A stretch of DNA of 64,000 bases from Ancylostoma caninum (GCA_037903475.1 JBAJFG010000370.1:2408501-2472500); one strand, 5' to 3'; shown: positions 53,941 to 64,000, counted from the stretch's first letter. Numbers and translations are program-made. Notes: a model not told the origin generated them from the letters alone.

Positions 53941-55189
53941 CTCAGACAATTGGTGCCGACCATCGGCGCGCCATGGCTGTTTTGAGCGCCATCGGCGCGC
54001 CCTAATTGTGGGCGTGGTCTAACGGCGCGCTACGCCACCTCGCGGGCGACGCGCGCGCCATGAAATGTGTGCAATAATGCGCCAGCTTTGCATAAGTATT
54101 TTACGCGCAACTGCACAGCAGAAAGAACGCCATCAACCATGCAGGGATGTTTCGGTTTAGTTCATGTTGTTTTCATTGAAATTTGTTATTTTCCGTCTGT
54201 ATCTCAAACAAAACGTATTTCGCAGATACACACTTGTTTCACAGACTTTATTCTTTCTCTTTCAGATAAAAAATGGCGGATCTTTGTATTCAAGCTGAAA
54301 ATTCAAACATGTAAGTTTGATTTAATATATCACAAGTTTTGCTACTCTTCTTACTCTTCTCATCTCGTTATGTCGTAACGTCTTACTTGTTCGTAATATT
54401 TTACTTGTTACTATTTATTTTGTTTGTGTTACATTTTCCTTCCATATTTTTCTCTATGACACTTTTCTACGTTTGTTTAGACACGTTCCTATGAATAAGA
54501 TTCAGAGCAAAAGAAATGGATGCGAAACGATGTAAGTTCTAGCCGCACCTAATTTTGTATTGTATGCAGTAACCGTTTACAGCTCATGTCTCGTAAATTT
54601 CAGAGGCAGTTGAAAAGGCCGGTACACCAAAATGACGAGGACGCAAGTCCAAGACCAGGAAACGACCGAACCTCATGGCCATCAGCAAAAGGAGCACGAT
54701 TTTGAAAAAAGAAAGATTTGAAAACCTGAAGGAGATTTGAAAAAGCTTATTTTCTGTTTTTTTTTTTGTTTGCGTGCTCTCGTTTTGACTGTGCTAGAAT
54801 ATATCCTGTGTGTTACAGATCTCCATATTCATACGTGTGAATCTATATTGACCATGTGATAACTGCTTCTGGTGGTTAATTACCTTTGTACAACTGATTA
54901 ATACGATTTGTTTGTATTTGTTAAGCACAACATAAAAGGATGTCTTATTTTTTAATCGCGTATACATAGGACTACAATCATCCTTCAGCACACACTTAGA
55001 ACAGCGTGCATTACAAAGAGTACAACAGTAACGATCACGTTACCCAGCCTCCAATCGATTACTACGAACGGTCGTGACATCGGCGCGCCTTACGCTAGCA
55101 ATCGGCGTGTCATGAGCGCGCCATCGGCGGCATGAGCCGCCCCTCGAGCGCTCATGGTGCGCCGATGACCGGCACCAATTGTCTGAGTC
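53939..55189. mobile_element. 1.25-kb element with CTCAGACAATTGGTGCCG ends
   Basis: CTCAGACAATTGGTGCCG at 53941 pairs with CGGCACCAATTGTCTGAG ending at 55187. TC flanks it on both sides; comparison with the inverted copy near 50868 ('AACCTCGTGTCGG') shows the empty site. Each end carries 'ATCGGCGCGCC' repeats. Inside are nematode-like splice signals around short exons (see findings). No transposase was recognised. The superfamily is unknown. Confidence 0.75.
54262..54720 (+). other. Exon-intron-like segment inside the element
   Basis: 'ctttctctttcag' precedes AAAATGG at 54273; a donor gtaagt lies at 54311; 'gtttgtttag' precedes 54481; a second gtaagt lies at 54532; 'aaatttcag' ends at 54603, and an open stretch follows to about 54708. 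The frames do not join into one clear protein. It could be a captured host gene fragment. Confidence 0.3.
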
Positions 55190-55465
55190 GTGTCGGCTCA
55201 ACGAAGCTACGCCCAATAGTTTACAAGATGCCGAGGTTCAATGAAAGTCGAACGTGGCAATAACATGGAATCTGTTTTCTGGACAAGTACCACTGTTATC
55301 GAACCAAAAAGTAGATGACCCAAACGCAGTTTGCTTGCTCTACGGCCGAATTAAGCTAGTAAAAGATATTCTGAGTGCTATGAATAAATGTGCCAAGAAA
55401 GTATGTATTCCTTTGCATTTAGCTTAGCTGAAACAGGTGTATGAGATGTAGCAGACATGTCTTAG

Positions 55466-55687
55466 TGTGGAAAATGTGGCTACTGCACAGACCAATCCCA
55501 TTCATTACTTAAGAAATGTAACCCATCCCAATGCATTGGAAATAGGGAGAGCTTAACCAGCAAAGACGTGAAGGAGGAAATATTCATCCTTCCCTTTGAA
55601 CAGCACAGCACATTATCGAGATGTTCGCCATGTTCGCCCCCAACTATTAATGTCAGTCGAAGGCAAAAACAATATATGGATAATGGA
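55466..55687 (+). pseudogene. Cys-rich leader frame ahead of the Penelope ORF
   Basis: A 74-codon open frame ('KCGYCTDQSHSLLKKCNPSQ' near its start, 'STLSRCSPCSPPTINVSRRQ' near its end) with CxxC pairs. It runs into a 7-bp tandem repeat (ATGGATA)n and stops at 55688. The main ORF starts in the same repeat in another frame. It is probably the lost N-terminal part of the element's protein. Confidence 0.4.
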
Positions 55688-55689
55688 TA

Positions 55690-58053
55690 ATGGATAATGG
55701 ACAACAATGGAGGAGGATAGTGAGTGGGTCAGAAACGATCTGTGATTGTATTCGCACTAATGCTAAATCGGTCTCGCAAAGAAAGTTCGAGACACTACTT
55801 TGTAAATCACAAAACTGCTTTTCACACCATCATGAGTCCACCTCTGTTCATCATCGTGATGATGACGACGCGACATCTGTTGAGGAATCCGTGCCAGAAT
55901 CATCCAGAGTGACAGTGGTTGGTGGTTTCGCACTCCCTCCACATGCGCGCGAAGTTCTAGAGTTGGGCCCTAGCTTCTCACCATCGCAACCCTTCTCTAG
56001 CTCAGTTTTCCGAAAGATTGCTGGCAGTCTTCAAGCACTTCAAGATCGGCTCCGTTGCAAAGCAAAACTGGACCATGTTGAGATACCCACACGAAAAAAC
56101 GCAGGCTCCTTACCTATTCCACCTTTTCCCAGAACGTTCTATAGACGTCATGGGCCCTGCGATAGCGTTGACAGCCGATTCCGTTTGTTTGCAACTGACC
56201 TTTTCAGCACTTTGAATCGCTTTAGTGAAATGAGGCACCGCTCCAACCTGAGTGCAGCACAAAAATGTGGCATGAGGGAAATACGAAGCCTGATAAAGTC
56301 TCAGTCGATAAGACTTTCGATAAGCGACAAGGGAGGGGAGTTCGTGGTCATTCCTAAAGAACTTGATGAAGCGATAACTGAACAACACCTAACAGATGAA
56401 ACGTTATATCGCCCATCCTCGCCACAAGAATTTCTCTCACAGTCCCGAAGGCTGAATAAAGTTTGGGTCAACATTGCAAAAGCAGCCAACTTGCGTCTAA
56501 CATTCATTAGCCGTTTAAAGGTGGGATTGCCAGTCTGCCCCGTTCTCTATTTGCTTATTAAAACGCATAAATTATCAGCTGATGATTTGGCGTCAACTGA
56601 TCCATCAGTATACAAGGTGCGACCAATCATAAGCTGCGTTGACGGTCCTAACGATAGGATTTCATGGTTCTTGAACCTGATTCTTGTGCAATTACTGAAC
56701 TACGTTCCTGCGCATCTCAAAAACACCAACATGTTCCTAGACCATCTTCGTAACGCACGCTTTGATGATACATGTGTAATGGAGTCTTTCGATGTTAACT
56801 CTCTTTACACCAACGTATCGAATGGCTCAGCCATGCAAGCAGTGTTTGAACTTCTCACTGAACATCAAGAGAACATACAACTGCATGGACTGTCAATTGC
56901 ACATGTAATGGCACTAGTGAAAGAGTGTCTTAGCTGCACAGTCTTTAGATGGTCTGGTAATTATTTCGCGCAAACTAGAGGGTTGGCCATGGGACAACGC
57001 CTTGCACCAGTACTTGCCATTGCCTTTATGGCCAAAATAGAATCTCCTATCCTAGAATCGCGTCCGCTCCTGTATTGTAGGTACATCGACGACTGCTTTG
57101 TTATTTGCTCCACTCAAAATGAGATGGACAGATTCTTCGAAATGATGAACCAACAATCAGAGCACATAAAGCTGACAAGAGAAACACCGACGCAAGACTG
57201 GCTTCCATTTTTAAACGTCCAAATACACATTTCCGGGGGTAACTTGCGAACAAAGTGGTATCGAAAGCCAAGTAACAAGAACATCATTGTCCATTGCTCT
57301 TCTGCTCATCCTGCGCGGACGAAGAGAGCCATCATCGGCAGCATGTTCAAGACCGCAGCAAGGGTCTGCTCAGGTAGCGAAGAGAAACACGAGTCACTTG
57401 GCTTGGCTGCCACTATTGCTAAATCTAACGGTTATGTACCGGGAAGATCTCATAGTTGGCGACGAAGCAATCAAACGCGAAAGGGGCACGCCAACGTTCA
57501 AGACAAAGTCCAGTTTTGCATGCCGTTCATCTCCGATGAAGTGAGCAGAGCCACGCGACTCTGTCTGAGGAGAGCAGATTTGGAAGATTTGGTCACGATC
57601 GTAGAAATACCACCAAAGAATCTGAAATACCAACTAGTTCGGAACCGCATATACGACCGTCTCTGCACAACACCCAACTGCATAATTTGCCCGTTTGGCA
57701 GAGAAGGTGACTGCATGAAATCATGTGTCGTCTACATGATCAAGTGTAGGAATTGCGGTGACGAATACATTGGTGAAACTGCACGGCCACTCTGCGTTCG
57801 AGTCAAAGAACATCTTGAAGGGAAATCAAGCTCTCGCAGCTCCACCCCTCTCTGTTGTCATCGAATGCGAGTACACAACGGGGCCGATTACGAAGTAGAA
57901 ACCACAATCCTCGAGCTTGAAACTGAGATTTCCGCACGCAAGACTCTCGAGGCGTCTTGGATTCATGCCAAAAATCCAAAAATGAACCGCAAGGAGGAGT
58001 GCCCCACTGTTACCAATGAACTCCTACCGTATCTTAGACTGTGTAACATCTAA
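55690..58053 (+). CDS. Penelope-like element reverse transcriptase with GIY-YIG endonuclease
   Basis: A 787-residue uninterrupted ORF. N-terminal region 1-200; 'SDKGGEFVVIP' (212-222); 'LLIKTHK' (288-294) and 'RPIISCVDGPND' (311-322); 'ESFDVNSLYTNV' (365-376) with the first catalytic Asp; 'GLAMGQRLAPVLA' (431-443); 'RYIDDCFVI' (464-472) with the catalytic DD; 'FLNVQI' and 'WYRKPSN'. After a linker come a Cys-rich module (659-680) and a GIY-YIG nuclease: 'VVYMIKCRNCGDEYIG' (680-695), Arg 704, His 708, 'ARKTLEASWI' (Glu 754). RT followed by C-terminal GIY-YIG defines endonuclease-bearing Penelope-like elements. All catalytic motifs look intact. The ATG lies in a 7-bp tandem repeat, and the true N-terminus may be upstream. 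Confidence 0.93.
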   Translation: MDNGQQWRRIVSGSETICDCIRTNAKSVSQRKFETLLCKSQNCFSHHHESTSVHHRDDDDATSVEESVPESSRVTVVGGFALPPHAREVLELGPSFSPSQPFSSSVFRKIAGSLQALQDRLRCKAKLDHVEIPTRKNAGSLPIPPFPRTFYRRHGPCDSVDSRFRLFATDLFSTLNRFSEMRHRSNLSAAQKCGMREIRSLIKSQSIRLSISDKGGEFVVIPKELDEAITEQHLTDETLYRPSSPQEFLSQSRRLNKVWVNIAKAANLRLTFISRLKVGLPVCPVLYLLIKTHKLSADDLASTDPSVYKVRPIISCVDGPNDRISWFLNLILVQLLNYVPAHLKNTNMFLDHLRNARFDDTCVMESFDVNSLYTNVSNGSAMQAVFELLTEHQENIQLHGLSIAHVMALVKECLSCTVFRWSGNYFAQTRGLAMGQRLAPVLAIAFMAKIESPILESRPLLYCRYIDDCFVICSTQNEMDRFFEMMNQQSEHIKLTRETPTQDWLPFLNVQIHISGGNLRTKWYRKPSNKNIIVHCSSAHPARTKRAIIGSMFKTAARVCSGSEEKHESLGLAATIAKSNGYVPGRSHSWRRSNQTRKGHANVQDKVQFCMPFISDEVSRATRLCLRRADLEDLVTIVEIPPKNLKYQLVRNRIYDRLCTTPNCIICPFGREGDCMKSCVVYMIKCRNCGDEYIGETARPLCVRVKEHLEGKSSSRSSTPLCCHRMRVHNGADYEVETTILELETEISARKTLEASWIHAKNPKMNRKEECPTVTNELLPYLRLCNI

Positions 58054-58345
58054 GTCGAGATATGGTTTGTGGCAGAACGTCTCATTCTACTAACACGTCT
58101 GACGCGTTCGGTCGTCACAAACATCATTTCACGGTGAACTTAGTGAGGTGCGACTTTTATTCCCGCTAGTTTTGTGATTTCCTAGTATGGCCTGGTTCTT
58201 GATTGCATGACCAAGGCGGCGTTTGTGGGGCTACATTAATAGATCAGTTTGACCCTTTCAGGCCCCGACGAAGGCGAAGCCGCCGAAACGTTGGCCAATA
58301 AAAGGTTCACTAACAACCTCGTGTTCGGCTACAAAACTATATTTT
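58054..58345 (+). mobile_element. Penelope-like element 3' untranslated region
   Basis: It continues after TAA to 'AATAAAAGG' and 'AACAACCTCGTGTTCGGCT'. A hammerhead-like core lies at 58265-58288: CCGACGA (one change from CTGANGA), a perfect GGCG/CGCC stem, GAAAC. Confidence 0.7.
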
Positions 58346-58499
58346 ATACCAAAAACAATATAAATATATAGTATATCGAACAAGAGTTAATAAAGCCAAG
58401 ATGCTACAAAAATCAAAGAGAGGGAAAGAGAGAAATATGGAGAGAAGTAAAGCTCAGAATGGCCTGAGAGATATGATAGCTTTCAATAATGTTACATCT

Positions 58500-58982
58500 A
58501 GGCCCATAGTAAAGTGTCACGGCGGTGAGATGAACTCCAAAACTCATCACCACGCTTTAGGCGATGATTGCATGCCAGCTCACATCCACGGCGTATAGGG
58601 TAGCAGATCATTGCCACCCACGTCACTGCTAGAGAATGCATATGGCAACAGAGGAGATCATCGCCCTTTTGGGAGCTGATCGCCTTCTCCAGCCGTGGAA
58701 ATAGCGTGAGAGACGAGTAGACGCAGAATTAGCTACCTCGACCGTCTCACTCTTCGTCTACTCACGTCTCTCACTATTTCCACGCCTGGAGAAGGGGACC
58801 AGCTTCCGGAAGGCCGATGATATCATCTGTTCGCAAATTCGTGCTCTAGCATTGACGTGGGTGGCAATGATCTGCTATCCCATACTTCGTGGATGTGAGC
58901 TGGCATGCGATCATAGCCTAAAGCGTGGTGGTGAGAATTTGGAGTTCGTCTCACCGCCGTGACACTTTACTACGGGCCCTTG
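58500..58982. mobile_element. Palindromic element with about 235-bp arms
   Basis: 'GGCCCATAGTAAAGTGTCAC' and its near inverse 'GTGACACTTTACTACGGGCC' bound two arms meeting near 58740. Pairing is high but imperfect. Non-coding. Confidence 0.8.
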
Positions 58983-59329
58983 TGTAAGCAGAATTGACAA
59001 AGTCGATCATGATATTCCGCTCCACACATTTTCCAAACAGTGCGCTTCCAAACAGAACCATGGTGCAGCTGGGTTATTCACTCGTTAAATCAGCGCTACA
59101 CACTTATCACTACAATTATGCAATCTCAGAAGATGTATTACAGTGCGCAAAAACATATGGAATATGAACCAGCCTGATCGTCCGTCTAACGCCGGTCTCT
59201 CAGGCTTTTTTTTTTTGGCCTAGCTTCGTTCGCCTCACATTCGTGTGTATGTTCGTGTTGTGTTTGTTATGTGCATGACATTTTCTCCACTACTGAGCGC
59301 CTGCGCACCGCCATCGCAGGTGTGGAACC

Positions 59330-59635
59330 ATCCGTGACATATTCCCCACTTTTCAATGTCGGTGCGCTTTTATCTTATCATTGGACCCGACTCTAGGCGT
59401 ATTCCCACTTTCGGACGCCGGCGTGCCTTTACCACATCGTTGGACCCGACTCTAGGTGTTTCCCTTTTTTCGATGCCGGCGCATCCTTATCTTAATGCTG
59501 GACCCGATTTCGGGGTTTCCCCCCTTTGAAACAAAAGCACACCCTAATAGTAGCGTCAGACCCGATTCGAGGCGCCTCCCCGTTTTCGAACGCCGGCCCA
59601 CAGTTACCACACCGTTGAACTCGACCATAGGTAGA
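59330..59635. repeat. Diverged 59-bp minisatellite units
   Basis: About five units with 'TTGGACCCGACTCTAGGCGT', 'CGCCGGCGTGCC' and 'CTTTTATCTTATCA'-type phrases, orientation opposite to arrays 1 and 2. They are older and less regular. Confidence 0.7.
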
Positions 59636-59639
59636 ATAC

Positions 59640-59825
59640 CCCGAGAATGAGTCTCGCCCAACCTCCACTTTTTGGTCGACCCTAGGAGGAACAGTAACTT
59701 TTGGTGCAGGGTGAGGTTGGGTTGGGAGGAAGAGAATGAGTCTCACCCAACCTTCACTTTTTGATCGACCCTGGAAGGAACCATCCCTATTGGCGCGGGT
59801 GAAGTTGGGTTAAGGGGGGAGGCAA
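59640..59825. repeat. Two tandem units of about 105 bp
   Basis: 'GAATGAGTCTC(G/A)CCCAACC' then 'CACTTTTTG(G/A)TCGACCCT' occurs at 59643 and 59734. A related single unit lies at 63110-63215. Confidence 0.7.
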
Positions 59826-59863
59826 AGCGTCTCCCGCTATGAGATTAAGATTTGATTTATTAT

Positions 59864-60770
59864 ATTAGGTTGAGTCGAAAGTTCTCGGACAAATTGACAA
59901 AATTTTTATGAGCCAGGTCTTGGGAATATGGTAGGTGTGGTGAAACGGTACAGCCCAACTTCATCAGTTCGGCCTTGGTCGTTCTTGCAATTTGCAGCCG
60001 AGCGTTGTTGTGCTGTAAGTAGACTTCGTGCTGCTGCGGGCGCGCATTTTCGAGATTCGCCTTCAGATCCCTCGATTGCTTATTGTGGACTTTCACGGTC
60101 ACTGTGGATCCCTCAGCGAGCATCTCCTGGTACGCGACGCCGTGTACGCTCCACCAAATGTAGAGCATAACCGTTTTGGCGTGCAGGTTGGGATTGGAGA
60201 CGTCTTCTGCATCCGCACCTTTGTCAACCTATTGGGAACGCCGGTGAACGTTACAGTAGAGAATCCACTTCTCAATCCCGGTGACAAGGTGCTCATGCTA
60301 CGTGTGGGTGCGCTTGAGCGTGAGGGAAGAAAGTGCTGTATCACCGCGGCGGTCCATGTCATGCTGTGTGTGAGCATGTGGTGCCCATCAATAGAATTTT
60401 CGCATCTTGCCAATTGACTCCAATTCGCGAGCAACTGTGGCTTGACTCGTCTTAAGAGCAACCGTCAGTTCGCAAGTGGTTTGATTCGGATCGGCTTCCA
60501 TCTGTCTCCGCAGCAAGTTCGAATCCAACTCTATCGGGCATCCCGATCGGTCTTCATCTTCGATGGAATAGTCGCCCGACGCGAACTTCGAGTACCATTT
60601 GGTGACTGTACTTCTAGCCGGAGCGTGCTCCTTGTAAACTTCCTTCAGACGTCTCTCGATATCCGCCGGTTCTTGGCCAGACAGATGGAGGAAAAGCACG
60701 ACGTTGCGGAGGTGGAGTGGTGACGGCTTGAATTTGGCATGATGGCAGCGAAGGAACTAGATCGGTATAA
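59864..60770 (-). pseudogene. Mariner transposase pseudogene
   Basis: On the minus strand, 60699-60388 encodes the helix-turn-helix half ('RRLKEVYKEHAPARSTVTKW', 'DEDRSGCPIELDSNLLRR', 'ATVARELESIGK'), and 60168-59860 the C-terminal half ('VMLYIWWSVHGVAYQEML', 'LQHNNARLQIARTTKAEL', 'SPHLPYSQDLAHKNF'). A stop after 'GKMRKFY' and further breaks separate them. The second catalytic Asp is Asn ('HNNAR' for 'HDNAR'). The end motif TTAGGTTGAGTCGAAAGTTC is at 59865; the other end was not found. Confidence 0.88.
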
Positions 60771-60914
60771 TTGTTTATTTGCACTTTGAAAAGAATTTTA
60801 TACTCTATCAAAATGTAGTTAACATAAATGGAGATTGCTAGTAACTTACTTATTGCGAGAAGTTAAAAGCACCTAATCTGAGAGCATGAAGTGATCGATT
60901 AGTGAGGATAATAA

Positions 60915-61240
60915 GTCCGCTGCAGCCCAGTAGTGTGGAAAACACTCGGATACGATTTCGCTTTATCCAGTAGTGTGGGTAACGGCAGGATACAGTTCCG
61001 CCAATGGAGGACGCGTCTGCATTGGCCCGATAGTGAGGAATACGCACGAATACGCCATACGATGGAGAACAAACTTCTCATTCTCATACACAACTCATAA
61101 GAAGGACTTCATGTTTGGCCCCATTGGAATATTGATTCTGCTTCTCTATCAATTTTCTAGAGATTGGGAAGTGTGAAGCGTTAGCACATGTCCCAAGTGG
61201 CTGCCCCACCCCACTTTCTAGCGTCCCGAAGGGGCGCTAG
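60915..61240 (+). mobile_element. Possible Helitron-like 3' terminus, copy 2
   Basis: Reverse-complement relative of 21078-21470, ending in the hairpin CTAGCGTCCC-GAA-GGGGCGCTAG followed by T (TACACAT). It includes 'TCCGCCAATGGAGGACGCGT', a few units of the 60-bp minisatellite lineage. 5'-truncated; no gene. Confidence 0.4.
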
Positions 61241-61284
61241 TACACATACATACATACACACACACATACACACTATGCTTGCAC

Positions 61285-61460
61285 GTTTTTGGAAAAATTT
61301 CGAATATTCGAATAATCGAATATATTCGAAAATGCTTTTTCGAATATTCGAATATCGAATTATTCGAAAAACGGAAATTTCAAATATTCGAATTTTCGAA
61401 TATACATATTCGAAAATCGGCTTTTTCGAATATTCGAATTTCGAATAATTATTCGAACAA
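61285..61460. repeat. TTCGAATATTCG satellite tract
   Basis: Dense TTCGAATATTCGAAT units, same family as 1-190; both-strand open frames are artefacts. Confidence 0.8.
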
Positions 61461-62914
61461 AGGTCCTAGATTGAAACCTTAAACAGACTCAAAACTCCAG
61501 AACAAATTTTGCGACCGCCTTCAAATTTATTGTGGTAGAGAAAAAAGAGCAAAACACTTCAAATCAATCTTACGAGTAAATTTGAAAAACAAAATTTCGA
61601 GTGATTTCAACTGATCCGCGCAAGCCAAATCAAAATATGGATAAAAACTAAAAATTAGAGGAAAATTAGAGCACCAACAGAGCAAAGCAAAGTATCGGGT
61701 GTCAATGTAAGTCTTTGCGCCTTTGGCTTTCTCCACCTGTGAGCGTCGATGGTTGTGCGTTTTTCGCGGACATGCTAGCGCTGAAATCCTCACCGCGACA
61801 ACAAACTATAGATTTTCCTCGATAGTTAACTTCAAATGTTATTACAAAACTATCAAGAAATACTGATTTGTCACTACAGCTGTAACTTCAGCGTGGGCGA
61901 TGCGGCCGCTCTGCATCCTTGTCGTGTCCGCAAGAAACGCACCGCCACCGACGCTCGCTCCTTGTCATCTTTTGGCTATGAGTCACATAGATTCGAAAGA
62001 GCCATTGCTGCTCCACAAAAAGGTTATAACCAACTTTTTTACACTAACAACTTGCTTAGATTTCAAGACGACAAGATGGGGTGTTGCGCCCATGAAAAGC
62101 AACATTATTGACATCTGCCTCTCCTAGCATTTAGTTAAAGCTCAAGAGCCAACCAAAACTCCTCAAGCGACTTTTGTATGCCATATAGGGAAGACAAGTT
62201 GTGTTTGAAAAAAAATTGCTCATCGGGGGTCTCAAAACATCAAGGGAGCCATTCATTGTCCCGGAGAAGCAAACCACCTCGACAAGTAGAGATGCTTGAG
62301 AGGAATTGCATGGGCGATGGATTTCATACTTCTCCAACGTAATATTTAAATGGAATTATTTGGCTAAAAAAATCCAGTCGCATCAATTCAAAAATCCTAC
62401 CGGTTGATAACCTGTGTTACCACTTTGCCAACATCATCAAACTCTACTAGCTATGTTTATTATGTCTTTTTACGTTTGTATCCCATCGAGCTAACACGTT
62501 TCCCGGCATCCGATGCTTTCTGATCTCTTTGGATGGAAAAAGATTCCGATTTCGATCATCCGATTTTTCCCAGCTCGACATTTTTGTTCCTAGACGTGAA
62601 AATCAAGTGAATCATCAACATTTTTGAGAAACCTCACGACGACAGAATTGTAGAGGAAAAGCGCCTTTAGATGGCAATGAGTATTTATGGAAGGAATGGC
62701 ATACTCGTGTTGACGCCCAATAGATCCAAATTCTCCACTGGGGGCGTAAGGGAAAGCTAGAAGTCGTTGCATATATTGGTTCTGTCGTTGCTTTTATTTT
62801 TATTTTCAAAACAAAGTCGTGGGAGCACTCTGTATTTGCATATAGCGCGCCTCCATTCGGTTCAAAAGTAGGCAAGCAAAAGCAAACGTCTCTAAGCCAC
62901 TTCATATGAATATA
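61461..62914. other. No confident gene
   Basis: Open frames up to 91 codons (61836-62111, plus) and part of a 219-codon minus frame crossing into satellite (62615-63274) have no recognisable domain. A plus-strand stretch near 62570-62800 reads like a decayed retroelement but cannot be assigned. Confidence 0.35.
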
Positions 62915-63085
62915 ATATCGAATATTCGGGTAACGCATTCGAATAAAGGGGACTTCGAATATCCGAATAATCGAATATATTCGAAAACTGACTTTTTCGA
63001 ATTTCGAATATATTCGAAGAGGGAAAATTTCGAATATTCGAATTTTCGAATAATTTATTCGAATGGCCGGATATTTATTCGATTC
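62915..63085. repeat. TTCGAATATTCG satellite tract
   Basis: Same family as 61285-61460. Confidence 0.8.
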
Positions 63086-63109
63086 GGTTGCAAGTATAAT
63101 ACACACATA

Positions 63110-63215
63110 CACATAGGTGGAATACCCCGACACAGAGGCTCCGCCCACCTTCACTTTCAGGCCGGACCCAGAGGGGACCATCACTTTGGGAAGGGAGGGG
63201 GCGGGGCGAAAGTAA
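63110..63215. repeat. Single unit of the 105-bp repeat family
   Basis: 'TAGGTGGAATACCCCGA', 'CCCACCTTCACTTTCAGG' and 'GGACCATCACTTT' match the units at 59640-59825. Confidence 0.55.
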
Positions 63216-63419
63216 TTATCAAATTCTGATTCATCATTGCATGAGCTCTGTAATGATATATAACATGTATGCACAGTTTCTCCCCGTCACGGATCGATTT
63301 CCTGCCGAAGTACTGGAAAATAAAAAAGTACGGTTTGCTTGGGGGCCCTCATGGGCGAAAGAACGGAGATGGAAAAGAGGGACGGTCCTATGGTAATAGA
63401 GTAAGGTATGCTCTTTATG

Positions 63420-63605
63420 CTCAGACACTCGGACCGGCCGAGCGGCGCGCGAATTCGGCTTTCCAGCTGAGCGGCGTGCCAAAATTTTTGGGCGTGGCTT
63501 AGCACCGGCCGAGCGGCGCGCGAATTTGGGTGCCAATACTTCTGGGCGTGGCTTAGCACCGGCTGAGCGGTCCGCAATGATAGCGCACCGGCTGAGCGGT
63601 CGCGA
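63420..63605. repeat. GC-rich tandem repeat, CCGGCCGAGCGGCGCGC
   Basis: 'CACCGGC(C/T)GAGCGG(C/T)(G/C)CGC' alternates with 'TGGGCGTGGCTTAGCACCGG' three to four times. The style resembles the ATCGGCGCGCC ends of the element at 53941. Confidence 0.7.
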
Positions 63606-63908
63606 TTAAGGCTGTGTAACAAAGCGCGAGTTTCGAAATGCTTCGAAATAATATTGGGCGAATATATCTGTAAGGTGCTTGCTCTCTACAGTCTTTTCAT
63701 TCTTTCTGTTGTTCTTTACAGGCTTTTGAGTCCTTCTTTGGTTAGGTAACGTGTTCGTAACAGCCTGTCGTGTAATGTTTGACATAGTTGGAAAGAAATA
63801 GTTCTGCTTGCAGGCAGTTGTATGTGTTGGGGCTACTGTCGGACCACAACTACGATCGCATCGCACTTCGACGTTGTGGAGGTGTTTGATTTCAAGAAGT
63901 TGCAACAT
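63606..63908 (-). other. Open frame of 100 codons, possible exon
   Basis: The minus-strand frame contains an internal Met start, 'MSNITRQAVTNTLPNQRRTQ', followed by a polar, basic stretch 'KPVKNNRKNEKTVESKHLTD'. It is not repeat-derived as far as I can see. It could be a 5' exon of the coiled-coil gene on the same strand, but no donor with the right phase was identified. Confidence 0.3.
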
Positions 63909-64000
63909 TAAGTTGAATGACTGTAACCTCTTGACGTAATAACGGTACAGTCTGTCCGAAACGACGAGTCCGCCCGCGCACGCGGGGATTGAGAGGTGGC

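Noticed and set aside
62570..62800. Plus-strand stretch resembling a retroelement ('LDVKIK', 'WHTRVD')
   Set aside because: Too short and too full of stops to assign to any family.

Overview
The window looks like nuclear DNA of a nematode, probably clade V (rhabditid, strongylid or diplogastrid). The inferred exons have short introns with TTTTCAG-type acceptors, and the DNA is packed with TA-, TTAA- and hAT-type elements, mariner, RTE- and CR1-like LINEs and a Penelope-like element. No species can be named from the sequence alone. No rRNA, convincing tRNA, CRISPR array or bacterial operon was found.

Two host genes can be assembled by splice-site and phase matching; neither has a long open frame. 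(1) A plus-strand HP1-type heterochromatin protein runs from 16521 to 26353: second half of a chromodomain, a linker, then a chromo shadow domain. A 9-kb intron separates the two domains. Its first exon or exons were not found. (2) A minus-strand gene of at least 25 exons, from 50524 down to 26593, encodes about 970 residues of mostly coiled coil. The two genes are convergent, with stop codons about 240 bp apart.

The rest is layered repeat DNA. 0-6.7 kb: TTCGAA satellite, foldback and hAT-like debris, a Penelope-type 3' end next to a perfect 57-bp hairpin, and a truncated CR1-like LINE. 8.05-13.29 kb: a 5.2-kb long-TIR element with a 10-bp target duplication, containing a solo LTR and a TA-flanked foldback element. 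14-19 kb: hAT elements with 8-bp duplications, mariner remains and the HP1 chromodomain exons. 19-25.4 kb (inside the HP1 intron): a large inverted-repeat structure holding a 60-bp minisatellite. 26.6-50.5 kb: the coiled-coil gene, with introns carrying a foldback copy, palindromes, an RTE LINE, two 59-bp minisatellite arrays and a near-perfect 366-bp palindrome. 50.8-58.3 kb: two Penelope-like elements, one truncated and twice interrupted, one with a 787-residue ORF holding both reverse transcriptase and GIY-YIG endonuclease. 58.5-64 kb: more foldbacks, a mariner pseudogene and satellites.

The most informative observations are the HP1 gene carrying satellite DNA in its own intron, the Penelope elements with hammerhead-like cores and inverted terminal pieces, a family of hAT elements with low-complexity arms and clear 8-bp duplications, the 366-bp palindrome, and the common ancestry of the 60-bp and 59-bp minisatellites.
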